A DNA stretch of 64,000 nt from UBA10646 sp046296295 (GCA_046296295.1 JBKBLG010000011.1:1-64000), one strand, 5' to 3'. Positions 55,090 through 62,595 are shown, counted from the first letter of the stretch. A program made the numbers and translations. Notes: generated from the letters alone by a model not told the origin.

Positions 55090-55938
55090 ATGAAAGTTTT
55101 TTTTAGAGTGTTTATTCTTCTGTTATTAAGCAATTGGTTACAGGCGCAAGAACTCTATGTTTTTAGCGAACCAGCTAGTAATATGCCGGCGAAAAACATT
55201 GGATTACAATTATCACAAAGGCATCAGGCAGCAGCTAATGGTAGTGGCATTAGTATGCGGCATACTGCAGCGTTAATGTTAGGGCTTAATAAAGATTGGA
55301 TGATACATACCGCAGTTACGTTCAGCAACATGTACACCAATAACTATAGGTTTGAAAGCGTACGTTCTTATACGAAGTACCGTTTTTTTACAACCGATGG
55401 TATGTATAAGCATTTTCGTATGGCTGCATTTGCCGAAGCGGCTTACAGCCTTAACGAACCAATGTACCAAGAAGTAGCCTTTGAAGGCGATCAAAGTGGG
55501 GTACAATTAGGCCTCATTGGAACGCAGTTACTTCACAAACTAGCTATAAGTGGTACAGTGAGTTATCAACGTAGTTTTATTAACGAACAGTGGAGCGGTA
55601 AGTCGTTACATTACGGAAAGCATGCTGCACCTGTAACACAGGCTGTTCAATATAGTTTGAGTAGTGGCTTACTAGTGCTTCCCAAAACTTATACAAACTA
55701 TCAACAAACCAATTTTAATGTGTATGTTGAACTACTGGGGCAAAAGGCTGTTGATAATGCTAGCTATTGGATAGATATTGCACCAGCAATCCAATTAATA
55801 TTTAATAGTCAGAGTAAGTTAAATGTTGGATACCGAAAACAGCTTGCAGGAACAATGTATCGAATGGCAACTGAAAGTTGGCTGGTTGCTTACGAATACA
55901 ATTGGTTTAATGCACTTCGAAAAAAGAAAAAGCACTAA
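55090..55938 (+). CDS. Predicted outer-membrane beta-barrel protein of the metal cassette
   Basis: 282 residues with a signal peptide (VFILLLLSNWLQAQ) and alternating aromatic/polar strands (MIHTAVTFSNMYTNNY, LAISGTVSYQRSFINEQW, WLVAYEYNWF) consistent with a small barrel. It begins 7 bases after the TlpA gene, so it is translationally close. Similar proteins occur at the ends of metal-handling operons in Bacteroidota, as I recall. Whether it transports metal is unknown. Confidence 0.65.
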   Translation: MKVFFRVFILLLLSNWLQAQELYVFSEPASNMPAKNIGLQLSQRHQAAANGSGISMRHTAALMLGLNKDWMIHTAVTFSNMYTNNYRFESVRSYTKYRFFTTDGMYKHFRMAAFAEAAYSLNEPMYQEVAFEGDQSGVQLGLIGTQLLHKLAISGTVSYQRSFINEQWSGKSLHYGKHAAPVTQAVQYSLSSGLLVLPKTYTNYQQTNFNVYVELLGQKAVDNASYWIDIAPAIQLIFNSQSKLNVGYRKQLAGTMYRMATESWLVAYEYNWFNALRKKKKH

Positions 55939-56026
55939 TCACACCCTCCGGGTATCACCAATACCAGTGAAATCCCTTTGCGAAAGCAAGGGGATTTCTA
56001 TTTTGGGCCTTACCTTAGCAGTAATC

Positions 56027-56452
56027 ATGAGTGAAGCAAAAGAAAATAAGCCTGAACAGGCATCACTTTTTTCAGATACCATCCGACGATTGCGTAACCG
56101 TTATCGCCTTGTTATTATTAATGATGATACCTACGAAGAAATGGTAACATTCAAGCTAACAAGGCTTAGTGTATATATTGCTGCAAGCTCTATTTTTATA
56201 TTATTGGTAGGCTTTACAGTAGCGTTATTGGTACTAACACCGCTGAAATACTATATTGCCCCAGGCTATGGCAGCTCTAAAAGTAGAGGCGAAATACAAA
56301 TGCTTAAAATGCGAACCGATAGCTTAGAACAAAGCATTCGACAAAAAGAAAAATATTTAAACGAAATAAGAGCAGTACTCAGCGGTAATGAAAACATTTT
56401 AAGAGATACAAATGCCATAGTAGTACCAAACCCAGAAATTACCAACGATTAA
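56027..56452 (+). CDS. M23-peptidase-like N-terminal membrane/coiled-coil region without peptidase domain
   Basis: 141 residues from ATG 56027; the frame further upstream only overlaps the barrel gene. RLRNRYRLVIINDDTYEEMVTFKLTRL (in parts, about residues 22-48), one membrane helix (about 50-75), then a short coiled coil (about 88-115). This resembles from memory the N-terminal part of Bacteroidota M23 metallopeptidases, but the LytM catalytic domain (HxxxD, HxH) is absent and the stop is followed 10 bases later by atpZ. It may be a degenerate or specialised partner. Confidence 0.55.
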   Translation: MSEAKENKPEQASLFSDTIRRLRNRYRLVIINDDTYEEMVTFKLTRLSVYIAASSIFILLVGFTVALLVLTPLKYYIAPGYGSSKSRGEIQMLKMRTDSLEQSIRQKEKYLNEIRAVLSGNENILRDTNAIVVPNPEITND

Positions 56453-56462
56453 TGACACACTC

Positions 56463-56669
56463 ATGCCTGGCGAAAAACAAAAAATATGGTTGCAGTACAC
56501 ATCGTTAGGTATGCAACTACTAACAAGCATTGCTTTAAGCACATATGTTGGGTTATGGCTCGATAAAAAGCAATGGGTTAGCTTTCCATTATTTGTGTGG
56601 TTGCTCCCCATAGTTGTAATTGTCGGAGGTATGTATCAACTAATAAAAGTGTTAAATAAAAATGACTAA
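56463..56669 (+). CDS. atpZ: AtpZ/AtpI-type small membrane protein
   Basis: 68 residues with two membrane segments (QLLTSIALSTYVGLWLD and FVWLLPIVVIVGGMYQL). The pattern GMQLLTSIALSTYVGLWLDK is typical of AtpZ, which with AtpI aids F-type ATP synthase assembly or magnesium supply. Its end overlaps the next gene by 8 bases. The small size is normal for the family. Confidence 0.82.
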   Translation: MPGEKQKIWLQYTSLGMQLLTSIALSTYVGLWLDKKQWVSFPLFVWLLPIVVIVGGMYQLIKVLNKND

Positions 56670-57084
56670 ACCAAAGACTTCATTGTTCGAGCATATAAAA
56701 GTTACATTACTACTTTTAACAGTGGTTTTCCTTACGGTAAATGCTTTATTAAGTCCATTACAAGCTACTTTTCAGCAATATCAAATACAAACGAGTGTAG
56801 TATTATGGGGCAATGTATTGTTGTTTGTATTAAGTATTGGTGCCGCGTTATTGCATGGAGCAGGTATGCGAAGTACAGACCCATATGTGTTTTATCGTAT
56901 GGTAATGTTGGCAACTATGCAAAAGCTGTTTATCAGTGCAATAGTAGTGGTGTTATATATAGTAGCAGTTGGTAAGGCTAAAAATGCACCGGGTATTTAT
57001 GTTGGCATGGGGCTATATCTCATATACACAGCTATAGAAGTAGTTGGGGCATTACGACTTAGTAACAAAAGGCAACAAGCTTAA
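56662..57084 (+). CDS. ATP synthase subunit I-like membrane protein
   Basis: 140 residues with four predicted membrane helices. Assigned by its overlap with atpZ and topology rather than by a strong motif. The usual downstream gene atpB (subunit a) is missing; the next gene is SprT-like and starts immediately after the stop (TAAATG). A motif copy (56730-56742) encodes LTVN inside the first helix. Confidence 0.55.
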   Translation: MTKPKTSLFEHIKVTLLLLTVVFLTVNALLSPLQATFQQYQIQTSVVLWGNVLLFVLSIGAALLHGAGMRSTDPYVFYRMVMLATMQKLFISAIVVVLYIVAVGKAKNAPGIYVGMGLYLIYTAIEVVGALRLSNKRQQA

Positions 57085-57702
57085 ATGGCGAAAGAGCATC
57101 CTATGCAAGCCTTAGCTGCCTATCTTCCCGATGGTAGCTTTGAACAAGTGGTTGCGTATTTGCATCAATACAAAGTGCACCTCACTGTAACCAAAGAACG
57201 TAAGCGTGTATTAGGTAACTATGCCCACTTACCAAGCGATAATATTCATCGTATAACGGTGAATGGCAATCTTAATCAGTTTGAGTTTTTAATTACACTA
57301 CTTCACGAGTTAGCTCATTTATTAACATGGGTGCAGTACCAACGAAAAGCAGCACCGCATGGTACTGAGTGGAAGCAACAATATGGCTTGTTGCTAAAAG
57401 ACTTTTTTATTTTTTTCCCCCCCGATGTACAAGCCGTTTTAAAAACCTATATCCATCATCCAGCGGCAACGGCCAATGGTGAAACCGCATTGTTACTAGC
57501 ACTTCGCCAGTATGATAAGCCCAAGAGAGATGGTAGCATTATGTTAGCGCATTTACCGCAAGGGGCCCTTTTTAAGTACGAACAAAACCGAATTTTTGAA
57601 ATTATAAAAAAGCGCCGTACACGCTACGAATGCATTGAAATAGCAACAGGTAGGCGTTATTTATTTAGTGGTATTGCCGAGGTAGAACCTGTAACCACTT
57701 AA
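57085..57702 (+). CDS. SprT-like zinc metalloprotease-domain protein
   Basis: 205 residues. The zinc motif HELAH (HExxH) lies in LLHELAHLLTWVQ at about residue 74 and a third ligand is probably the histidine in RKAAPHGTEWK. The protein belongs to the SprT family, whose bacterial role is unclear. ATG abuts the stop of the preceding gene, implying coupling. A motif copy (57551-57564) encodes HLPQG. Confidence 0.85.
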   Translation: MAKEHPMQALAAYLPDGSFEQVVAYLHQYKVHLTVTKERKRVLGNYAHLPSDNIHRITVNGNLNQFEFLITLLHELAHLLTWVQYQRKAAPHGTEWKQQYGLLLKDFFIFFPPDVQAVLKTYIHHPAATANGETALLLALRQYDKPKRDGSIMLAHLPQGALFKYEQNRIFEIIKKRRTRYECIEIATGRRYLFSGIAEVEPVTT

Positions 57703-57764
57703 CTAATTTGAAAAATACCTATCTTAGCTTGCAACATTCTAACACACTACCAAACTATACGAAC

Positions 57765-58070
57765 ATGAAAAAACTGGTTATTGTAGCATCGGCCATTGTA
57801 ATTGCAACAGGTGCCTTTGCGCTGCAAGCCGCACGTAACCTTACGGTAAAAGTTGTAGATAACGTTAAAGGCGATCCTGCAACGCCTAACGCTAAAGTAA
57901 CTAACCTAAGAACCAATCTTTTAGGAAGGGTTAATGCCGATAAAAGTATTACTATTCAAGGCTTACCAAATGATACTTTATTGGTAAGTGCTCCTAACAG
58001 ACAGGCTGTAAAGGTGGTAGTAAATGAGGTAAGCAACGAGTATCATGTTACATTGCAGTTAAATCAATAG
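57765..58070 (+). CDS. Small exported protein of unknown function
   Basis: 101 residues from ATG 57765, which begins a signal peptide (VIVASAIVIATGAFALQA). The mature part (about 80 residues, VKVVDNVKGDPATPNAKV, ITIQGLPNDTLLVSAP) looks like a small beta-sandwich. It is not recognised. A motif copy (57839-57851) encodes NLTVK right after the signal peptide. A strong terminator follows. Confidence 0.6.
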   Translation: MKKLVIVASAIVIATGAFALQAARNLTVKVVDNVKGDPATPNAKVTNLRTNLLGRVNADKSITIQGLPNDTLLVSAPNRQAVKVVVNEVSNEYHVTLQLNQ

Positions 58071-58094
58071 TAGCGTTATTATTTCATTTTATAT

Positions 58095-58129
58095 GTATTG
58101 AACTGTATTTGTTCAATACTTTTTTATTT
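58095..58129 (+). terminator. Intrinsic terminator after the small exported protein
   Basis: GTATTGAAC and GTTCAATAC form a perfect 9-base stem with a 7-base loop followed by a T-run. Confidence 0.88.
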
Positions 58130-58143
58130 AGCATTGTAAGGTT

Positions 58144-58440
58144 ATGAAAGTTATAACAGCACAAGAACTTAAAGCAAAAATTGCAGCAGGCGAATCGGTG
58201 AAACTACTCGATGTTCGTGAACCCGATGAAAGAGCAGATTTTCATATCGGTGGGGTGCATATACCACTTGGTAAGGTTCAAATTATGCAAATAGATGAAA
58301 TTGAAGATTGGAAAGATGATGAAATTATTGTGTATTGCCGTAGTGGCAAGCGTAGTATGATTGCCGCTATGGTACTAGAGCAAATGGGCTTTTCTAACTT
58401 GTACAATTTAGAAGGTGGTGTATTGGCTTGGCAAATGTAA
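58144..58440 (+). CDS. Rhodanese-like domain protein
   Basis: 98 residues, a single rhodanese domain. The active-site loop is VYCRSGKRS with the catalytic cysteine at about residue 65, preceded by LLDVREPDE. It may move sulphane sulphur in thiol or cofactor metabolism. It has no signal peptide, so it is cytoplasmic. ATG 58144 follows the terminator of the previous gene, so it has its own promoter. Confidence 0.9.
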   Translation: MKVITAQELKAKIAAGESVKLLDVREPDERADFHIGGVHIPLGKVQIMQIDEIEDWKDDEIIVYCRSGKRSMIAAMVLEQMGFSNLYNLEGGVLAWQM

Positions 58441-58458
58441 TGGCACAACATAATAATA

Positions 58459-58503
58459 GTTAAAATAGATATGGCGGCCGAAGGCCGCCATATCTATTTT
58501 AAC
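58459..58503. terminator. Bidirectional terminator with 21-base perfect stem
   Basis: Arms 58459-58479 and 58483-58503 are perfectly complementary (core ATGGCGGCC / GGCCGCCAT) with the loop GAA, flanked by A- and T-rich ends. It lies between the convergent rhodanese and SGNH hydrolase genes. Confidence 0.92.
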
Positions 58504-58532
58504 ACCTTTATATATCATTAATTTTAATTATA

Positions 58533-59120
58533 TTATTGTTGTAATAATGGTAATAATGCTGTTGCAACGAGTGTATTACCAGTGGTGTTAAGATGTACGC
58601 CATCGGTAGTTAAAATACCTTTATACGCATTTGTAGTATTGTGTATTTGTAGGTGTTGGGTGAACATTTGCCGTAAGGCTACACAAGTTATTTGATAATC
58701 GCTTGCAAGCCTTGTTACTACTTGGCTATAGGCTTCTAAATCTGCATCCATAGGGTTGTTGTGGTTGATTTTTTCACCAATTACCGTGAGTGTACACAGT
58801 ATTACCTTGCTTTGATGTTGAAGTAGTTTTTCAATAATTGCTCGGTAAAATTGTTCGTACTTTACAATATCAACACCAATGCCTTTTTCTTTATGCCAAA
58901 TATCGTTAATGCCAATAAGTACAACGGTGGTATCGGGTTGGTGTATAAGTACATCGCGTTCTAAGCGTAGGTACAAATCGTACACTTTATTACCGCCGAT
59001 ACCCGCACCAATAAGTTGATAATCGGATGCCGATAACTGTTGACGTAACTGTGCAATAAATCCATCGCCACTGTTGCCTTGCTGTGTAATAGAATCGCCA
59101 AAAAATACAATAGTATGCAT
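58533..59120 (-). CDS. SGNH/GDSL-family hydrolase
   Basis: 195 residues. Block I is FFGDSITQQG (catalytic Ser, about residue 9), block II is GAGIGGNKVYD, block III is VLIGINDIWH (about 85), block V is DGVHLN (catalytic Asp and His, about 178). It is an esterase, lipase or acetylhydrolase; there is no signal peptide. The substrate is unknown. A motif copy (58666-58679) encodes LRQM. Confidence 0.88.
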   Translation of the reverse strand: MHTIVFFGDSITQQGNSGDGFIAQLRQQLSASDYQLIGAGIGGNKVYDLYLRLERDVLIHQPDTTVVLIGINDIWHKEKGIGVDIVKYEQFYRAIIEKLLQHQSKVILCTLTVIGEKINHNNPMDADLEAYSQVVTRLASDYQITCVALRQMFTQHLQIHNTTNAYKGILTTDGVHLNTTGNTLVATALLPLLQQ

Positions 59121-59135
59121 GTGGCTAAGGTATTC

Positions 59136-59203
59136 ATTTACGTAAGTAAAACAGCGAGTATTACTACTCGCTGTTGTGGCTTTTAAGTAACCTTACGGTA
59201 AAT
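59136..59203 (-). repeat. Motif pair bracketing a terminator downstream of the thiamine-type TonB receptor
   Basis: Reading with the receptor gene: ATTTACCGTAAGG (59203-59191) 1 base after the stop, the terminator hairpin, then ACTTACGTAAAT (59147-59136). Confidence 0.88.
59150..59175 (-). terminator. Intrinsic terminator of the TonB receptor
   Basis: AACAGCGAGTA and TACTCGCTGTT form an 11-base stem with a 4-base loop, followed by TTTT on the minus strand. Confidence 0.85.
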
Positions 59204-59204
59204 G

Positions 59205-61574
59205 TTACAAGCTAATGTTCACCGCTATCATATAGTTGGTGCCGGCCATCGGGAAAAAGAAATTTTCGGTAATGGTACTGCCGCCGGCAATATAACTGAA
59301 AGTGTAACCATTAGGCTCGTACTTGCGATTGAAAATATTATTCACTTGTGCGTTCAACTGAATTGATTTGGCCCAACGGTTCGGAAGCTGATAACTTAAG
59401 CGTATGTCGTGTACAAAAAAATTCTGTAAACTGCGAGCTTTACTTTGAGTATTGTCAAGATATTGTCGGCCAACATATTTGCCAGGTAATGCCAAGCTAA
59501 CATGCTTGATAGGCTTTGCTGTAACTTGATAATTGGCTACTATGTTCGGTGAAAAAGCAATGTCGGTATTATTGTGTACAATAGCTTCTTGCTTAAAAAC
59601 AGGTGCGTCGTAGTTGTCAATATATTCGGTAAACTGTTTGATTTTGTTTTGGCTCAACGCAATATTAGCATTGGCTTGTAGCCAATGGTTGAACCGATAA
59701 CTACCTTGTAACTCTAAGCCCATTCTGTAGCTATTGGGTACATTTACACGATTGTAGGCTCCCACATCGTTAATTTGTCCGGTTACAATTAGTTGGTTAT
59801 GATATTGCATGTAATAGAACGTGGCACCCCAAGTATATTTTGCGGTTTTGCGTTCAATGCCAAGTTCAACATCTTGTAATTGTTCGTGTTTAGGCTGGTT
59901 GGTAAGTCCGGCTTCAAAATCATCACGATTAGGTTCTTTGTTGGCTACGGCATAACTTACGTAAAAGTTATAATCATTTTTTTGGTAGCTAATACCAACC
60001 TTGGGGTTCACAAAATCAAAGCTTCTATCTACTTGCAGCGTCGGATTTTTTCTAAACCCATTCATGGTATGGCGAATGCTGCGGTATTGCATATCTGCAA
60101 ATGCATACCAATTACCCTTGATATTATGTAGCCATTTTGCAAACAAACTTTTGTCGCTTTTGTAAGCAGTTAAGTTGTACCATTTGTAGTCGCTAGGTAC
60201 ACCACCTTGTTCGGCCCAAATGATACGTCCGTAATGCTTACCATCGTACTGGCTCCATGTACCGCCAAGTGTAATTTCATTCCGTGCATCTTTATATTGT
60301 GCTGCAAAGTTTTGACCATAAAAATGGTTGTTGAGCCATAGCTGGCGAATCAAATCTGTTTCATCGGTACCGGGCCGCGGGTTTGTTAAAAAGTAATCGC
60401 TGTAAGCTTGGCCGCCTCTATATTCTTCATAATAACCCTTTCCGCGAACGTAATAACTAGCTATGTTCAAACTCCAACGGCTACTTAACTGATGATTTAC
60501 AAACAACTGATAATGTGTTTGTTGATAGTTGTCGGTTTGGTTATCATAAGGCGTGCCCGGTTTGTCGGTACCAAGACTATTAAACGTTCTATTGGTTTTT
60601 AAAACAGCTTCTGGTATGCCATTCCACGCCTGATAGGTGCGCTCTTTGCCGCCAAAAGTAGTGAATCGTACTTGCGTTTTTTTATCGATGTAAGCACCAC
60701 TGAGGTAGAAAGCTTGCATATTGGTACTAGCACGGTCTATAAAGCCATCACTCGCAATATTACTTAGGCGAGCATCTAAGGTAAAATGGTTATTAATTAA
60801 GCCGCTTCCTACTTTAATGGTGTTCTTCCAACTATTAAAACTGCCGTAGCTATTGTTTAATTCGGCATACGCAGTTTCATTCACTTCGTTGGTACTTAAG
60901 TTGATGGTAGCACCAAAAGCACCAACGCCATTTGTACTTGTACCTACGCCTCGTTGTATTTGTATGCTATTGGTACTACTTGCTAAATCTGGAAGATTTA
61001 CAAAAAAAGTACCTTGGCTCTCTGCATCGTTGTAAGGTATGCCATTGATGGTAACATTAATTCTTGTTGCATCGGTGCCACGAATGCGAATACCTGTGTA
61101 TCCAATGCCATTGCCTGCATCGCTATTCGCTACAACTCCAGGTGTTTGATTTAAAATAAAGGGTAAATCCTGCCCGAAGTTATTAGCAGCAATTTCTGCT
61201 TTGCTAATATTTGTTTTCGTGAACGGACTTTTATCGCTTGCTCTTGTTGCCCTTACTTCTAAAGGTTCAAGGTATAGCTCAGATGGCTTTAAACCAATCA
61301 TTAACTTGCCCTTAGTGCTACTAGGTACAAACTCGATACTAGTGCTTTGATAACCTATGGCAGTTATTGTAATGGTGTGAGCGCCGTTAGTCCATTTGCC
61401 CGTAAGGGCGTTACCCATATTATCGGTAATATAAATATTTTCATTGCTTTTAATGGTTGCTCCGGCAATGGGTTTGTTTGTGGTAGCATCTACTACAGTA
61501 ATGTTCAATGGCGTTTGTGCCATTGCTACGTTAATAGTTAGTGTAACGGCAATTGTTGTTCCCAACAGTTTCAT
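59205..61574 (-). CDS. TonB-dependent receptor under TPP control, probable thiamine (or precursor) receptor
   Basis: 789 residues. A signal peptide (TTIAVTLTINVAMAQ) is followed by a carboxypeptidase-regulatory-like domain (about 22-105), a plug with FGQDLPFILNQTPGVVANSD and GYTGIRIRGTDATRINVTINGIPYND (in parts, about 130-190) and QIQRGVGTSTNGVGAFGATIN, then a barrel. The upstream TPP riboswitch is the main evidence for the ligand; TPP-regulated outer-membrane receptors are known in Bacteroidota. No thiamine synthesis, pnuT or kinase gene is in the window. A motif variant is at 61394-61408. Confidence 0.85.
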   Translation of the reverse strand: MKLLGTTIAVTLTINVAMAQTPLNITVVDATTNKPIAGATIKSNENIYITDNMGNALTGKWTNGAHTITITAIGYQSTSIEFVPSSTKGKLMIGLKPSELYLEPLEVRATRASDKSPFTKTNISKAEIAANNFGQDLPFILNQTPGVVANSDAGNGIGYTGIRIRGTDATRINVTINGIPYNDAESQGTFFVNLPDLASSTNSIQIQRGVGTSTNGVGAFGATINLSTNEVNETAYAELNNSYGSFNSWKNTIKVGSGLINNHFTLDARLSNIASDGFIDRASTNMQAFYLSGAYIDKKTQVRFTTFGGKERTYQAWNGIPEAVLKTNRTFNSLGTDKPGTPYDNQTDNYQQTHYQLFVNHQLSSRWSLNIASYYVRGKGYYEEYRGGQAYSDYFLTNPRPGTDETDLIRQLWLNNHFYGQNFAAQYKDARNEITLGGTWSQYDGKHYGRIIWAEQGGVPSDYKWYNLTAYKSDKSLFAKWLHNIKGNWYAFADMQYRSIRHTMNGFRKNPTLQVDRSFDFVNPKVGISYQKNDYNFYVSYAVANKEPNRDDFEAGLTNQPKHEQLQDVELGIERKTAKYTWGATFYYMQYHNQLIVTGQINDVGAYNRVNVPNSYRMGLELQGSYRFNHWLQANANIALSQNKIKQFTEYIDNYDAPVFKQEAIVHNNTDIAFSPNIVANYQVTAKPIKHVSLALPGKYVGRQYLDNTQSKARSLQNFFVHDIRLSYQLPNRWAKSIQLNAQVNNIFNRKYEPNGYTFSYIAGGSTITENFFFPMAGTNYMIAVNISL

Positions 61575-61655
61575 TGTTGTAATTTTTTAAACATTGAAAA
61601 ATGGGAACAGGTAATGTGGGCTTACGAGAAGGTTGGCATTAATGCCATAGTATTT

Positions 61656-61741
61656 GCATCCTTCCCTTCGCAGGCATTATCCTGTTCAGGTGTTACGGGT
61701 GTTATCTCAGCCATTTACTTAAGTAAATAGCACCCCGAGGC
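61656..61741 (-). ncRNA. TPP riboswitch (THI element) aptamer
   Basis: On the minus strand GGGGTGC, a P3 hairpin, GGCTGAGATAACACCCG, ACCTGAACAGGATAATGCC and GCGAAGGGAAG occur in the order and spacing of the THI element. The conserved CUGAGA and the pyrophosphate-binding GGAUAAUGCC parts are intact. P3 is formed by the 16-base perfect palindrome ATTTACTTAAGTAAAT (61713-61728), which resembles the window motif. A further self-complementary TGGCATTAATGCCA (61634-61647) lies downstream and could be part of the expression platform. Confidence 0.95.
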
Positions 61742-61862
61742 TTTGTTGAAAATTTGGTGGCCACCGTTTGATTTCAACAGCTGCAAATTAAAACAGAAAA
61801 TTTTGAATTTAGTTGTAACATTTTTTTTCAGTGGCCGTACCATACGTATAAATCAAGAAAAT

Positions 61863-62588
61863 ATGAGAAAGGTTATAGCTTTTTTATTAGCACTTTTGGC
61901 AACCGCAATGACACCATTGTTAGCCCAAGAAAATATAGTGATTGATGGTAATGCTCAGGCACGTGAAGTGGGCAACTTTACCGGGATAGAAGTACACAGC
62001 GGCATTGTGGCATATATATCTCAAGGTACACAAAATGCCGTGGCAGTTAGTGCTGCCGATAACGAGGCTATAGCTAAAATTATTACCGAAGTTAAGAATG
62101 GTGTATTGATTGTTCGTGTTGATCGTGGTAGTTGGAATGGTTGGAATTGGAGCAACAAAAAGTTGAAAGCTTTTATCACTATTGCGGATATCAATAGCAT
62201 TGCTCTGAGTGGCGGTAGTATTGCAAAAGTGAGCGGTACCTTACAAGCTGCCGATTTGAAATTGAGTGCATCTGGAGGTAGCATTTTGAATGCTAAGCTT
62301 AAAACAACCAATTTGAAAGTAGATTTAAGTGGTGGTAGTATTGCCAATGTTGATGGTACTACAGTCAACTTCACTGTAGCAGCAAGTGGCGGCAGTATTT
62401 GTAAGGGCTACGATTTAGAATCTACTTCGGCAAAGGTAGAAGCAAGCGGTGGCAGCATTATTAATCTGAATGTAACGAAAGATTTAAAGGCCGATGCTAG
62501 CGGTGGTAGTATTGTACACTACAAAGGAGCACCAGCCAATAAAAATACTGAGGGCAGTGGCGGCAGCATTATTAAAGCTAAAGATTAA
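61863..62588 (+). CDS. Head-GIN domain (DUF2807) exported protein with SGGSI repeats
   Basis: 241 residues from ATG 61863, which begins a signal peptide (VIAFLLALLATAMTPLLAQ). The longer frame would read through the riboswitch side and was rejected. FTGIEVHSGIVAYISQG is typical of the domain start. Seven SGGSI units start at bases 62208, 62271, 62328, 62385, 62445, 62499 and 62556, a period of 18-21 residues, predicting a right-handed beta-helix with stacked serines. The function is unknown; such proteins are exported and often adhesin-like. Confidence 0.85.
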   Translation: MRKVIAFLLALLATAMTPLLAQENIVIDGNAQAREVGNFTGIEVHSGIVAYISQGTQNAVAVSAADNEAIAKIITEVKNGVLIVRVDRGSWNGWNWSNKKLKAFITIADINSIALSGGSIAKVSGTLQAADLKLSASGGSILNAKLKTTNLKVDLSGGSIANVDGTTVNFTVAASGGSICKGYDLESTSAKVEASGGSIINLNVTKDLKADASGGSIVHYKGAPANKNTEGSGGSIIKAKD

Positions 62589-62595
62589 AAAAAGA

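Noticed and set aside
55823..56026. Early start of the M23-like membrane protein inside the barrel gene
   Set aside because: The 68 extra codons only read the barrel gene in another frame; ATG 56027 gives a sensible N-terminus.
61743..61862. Extended start of the head-GIN protein
   Set aside because: The extension lacks a signal peptide and begins next to the divergent riboswitch; ATG 61863 begins a clear signal peptide.
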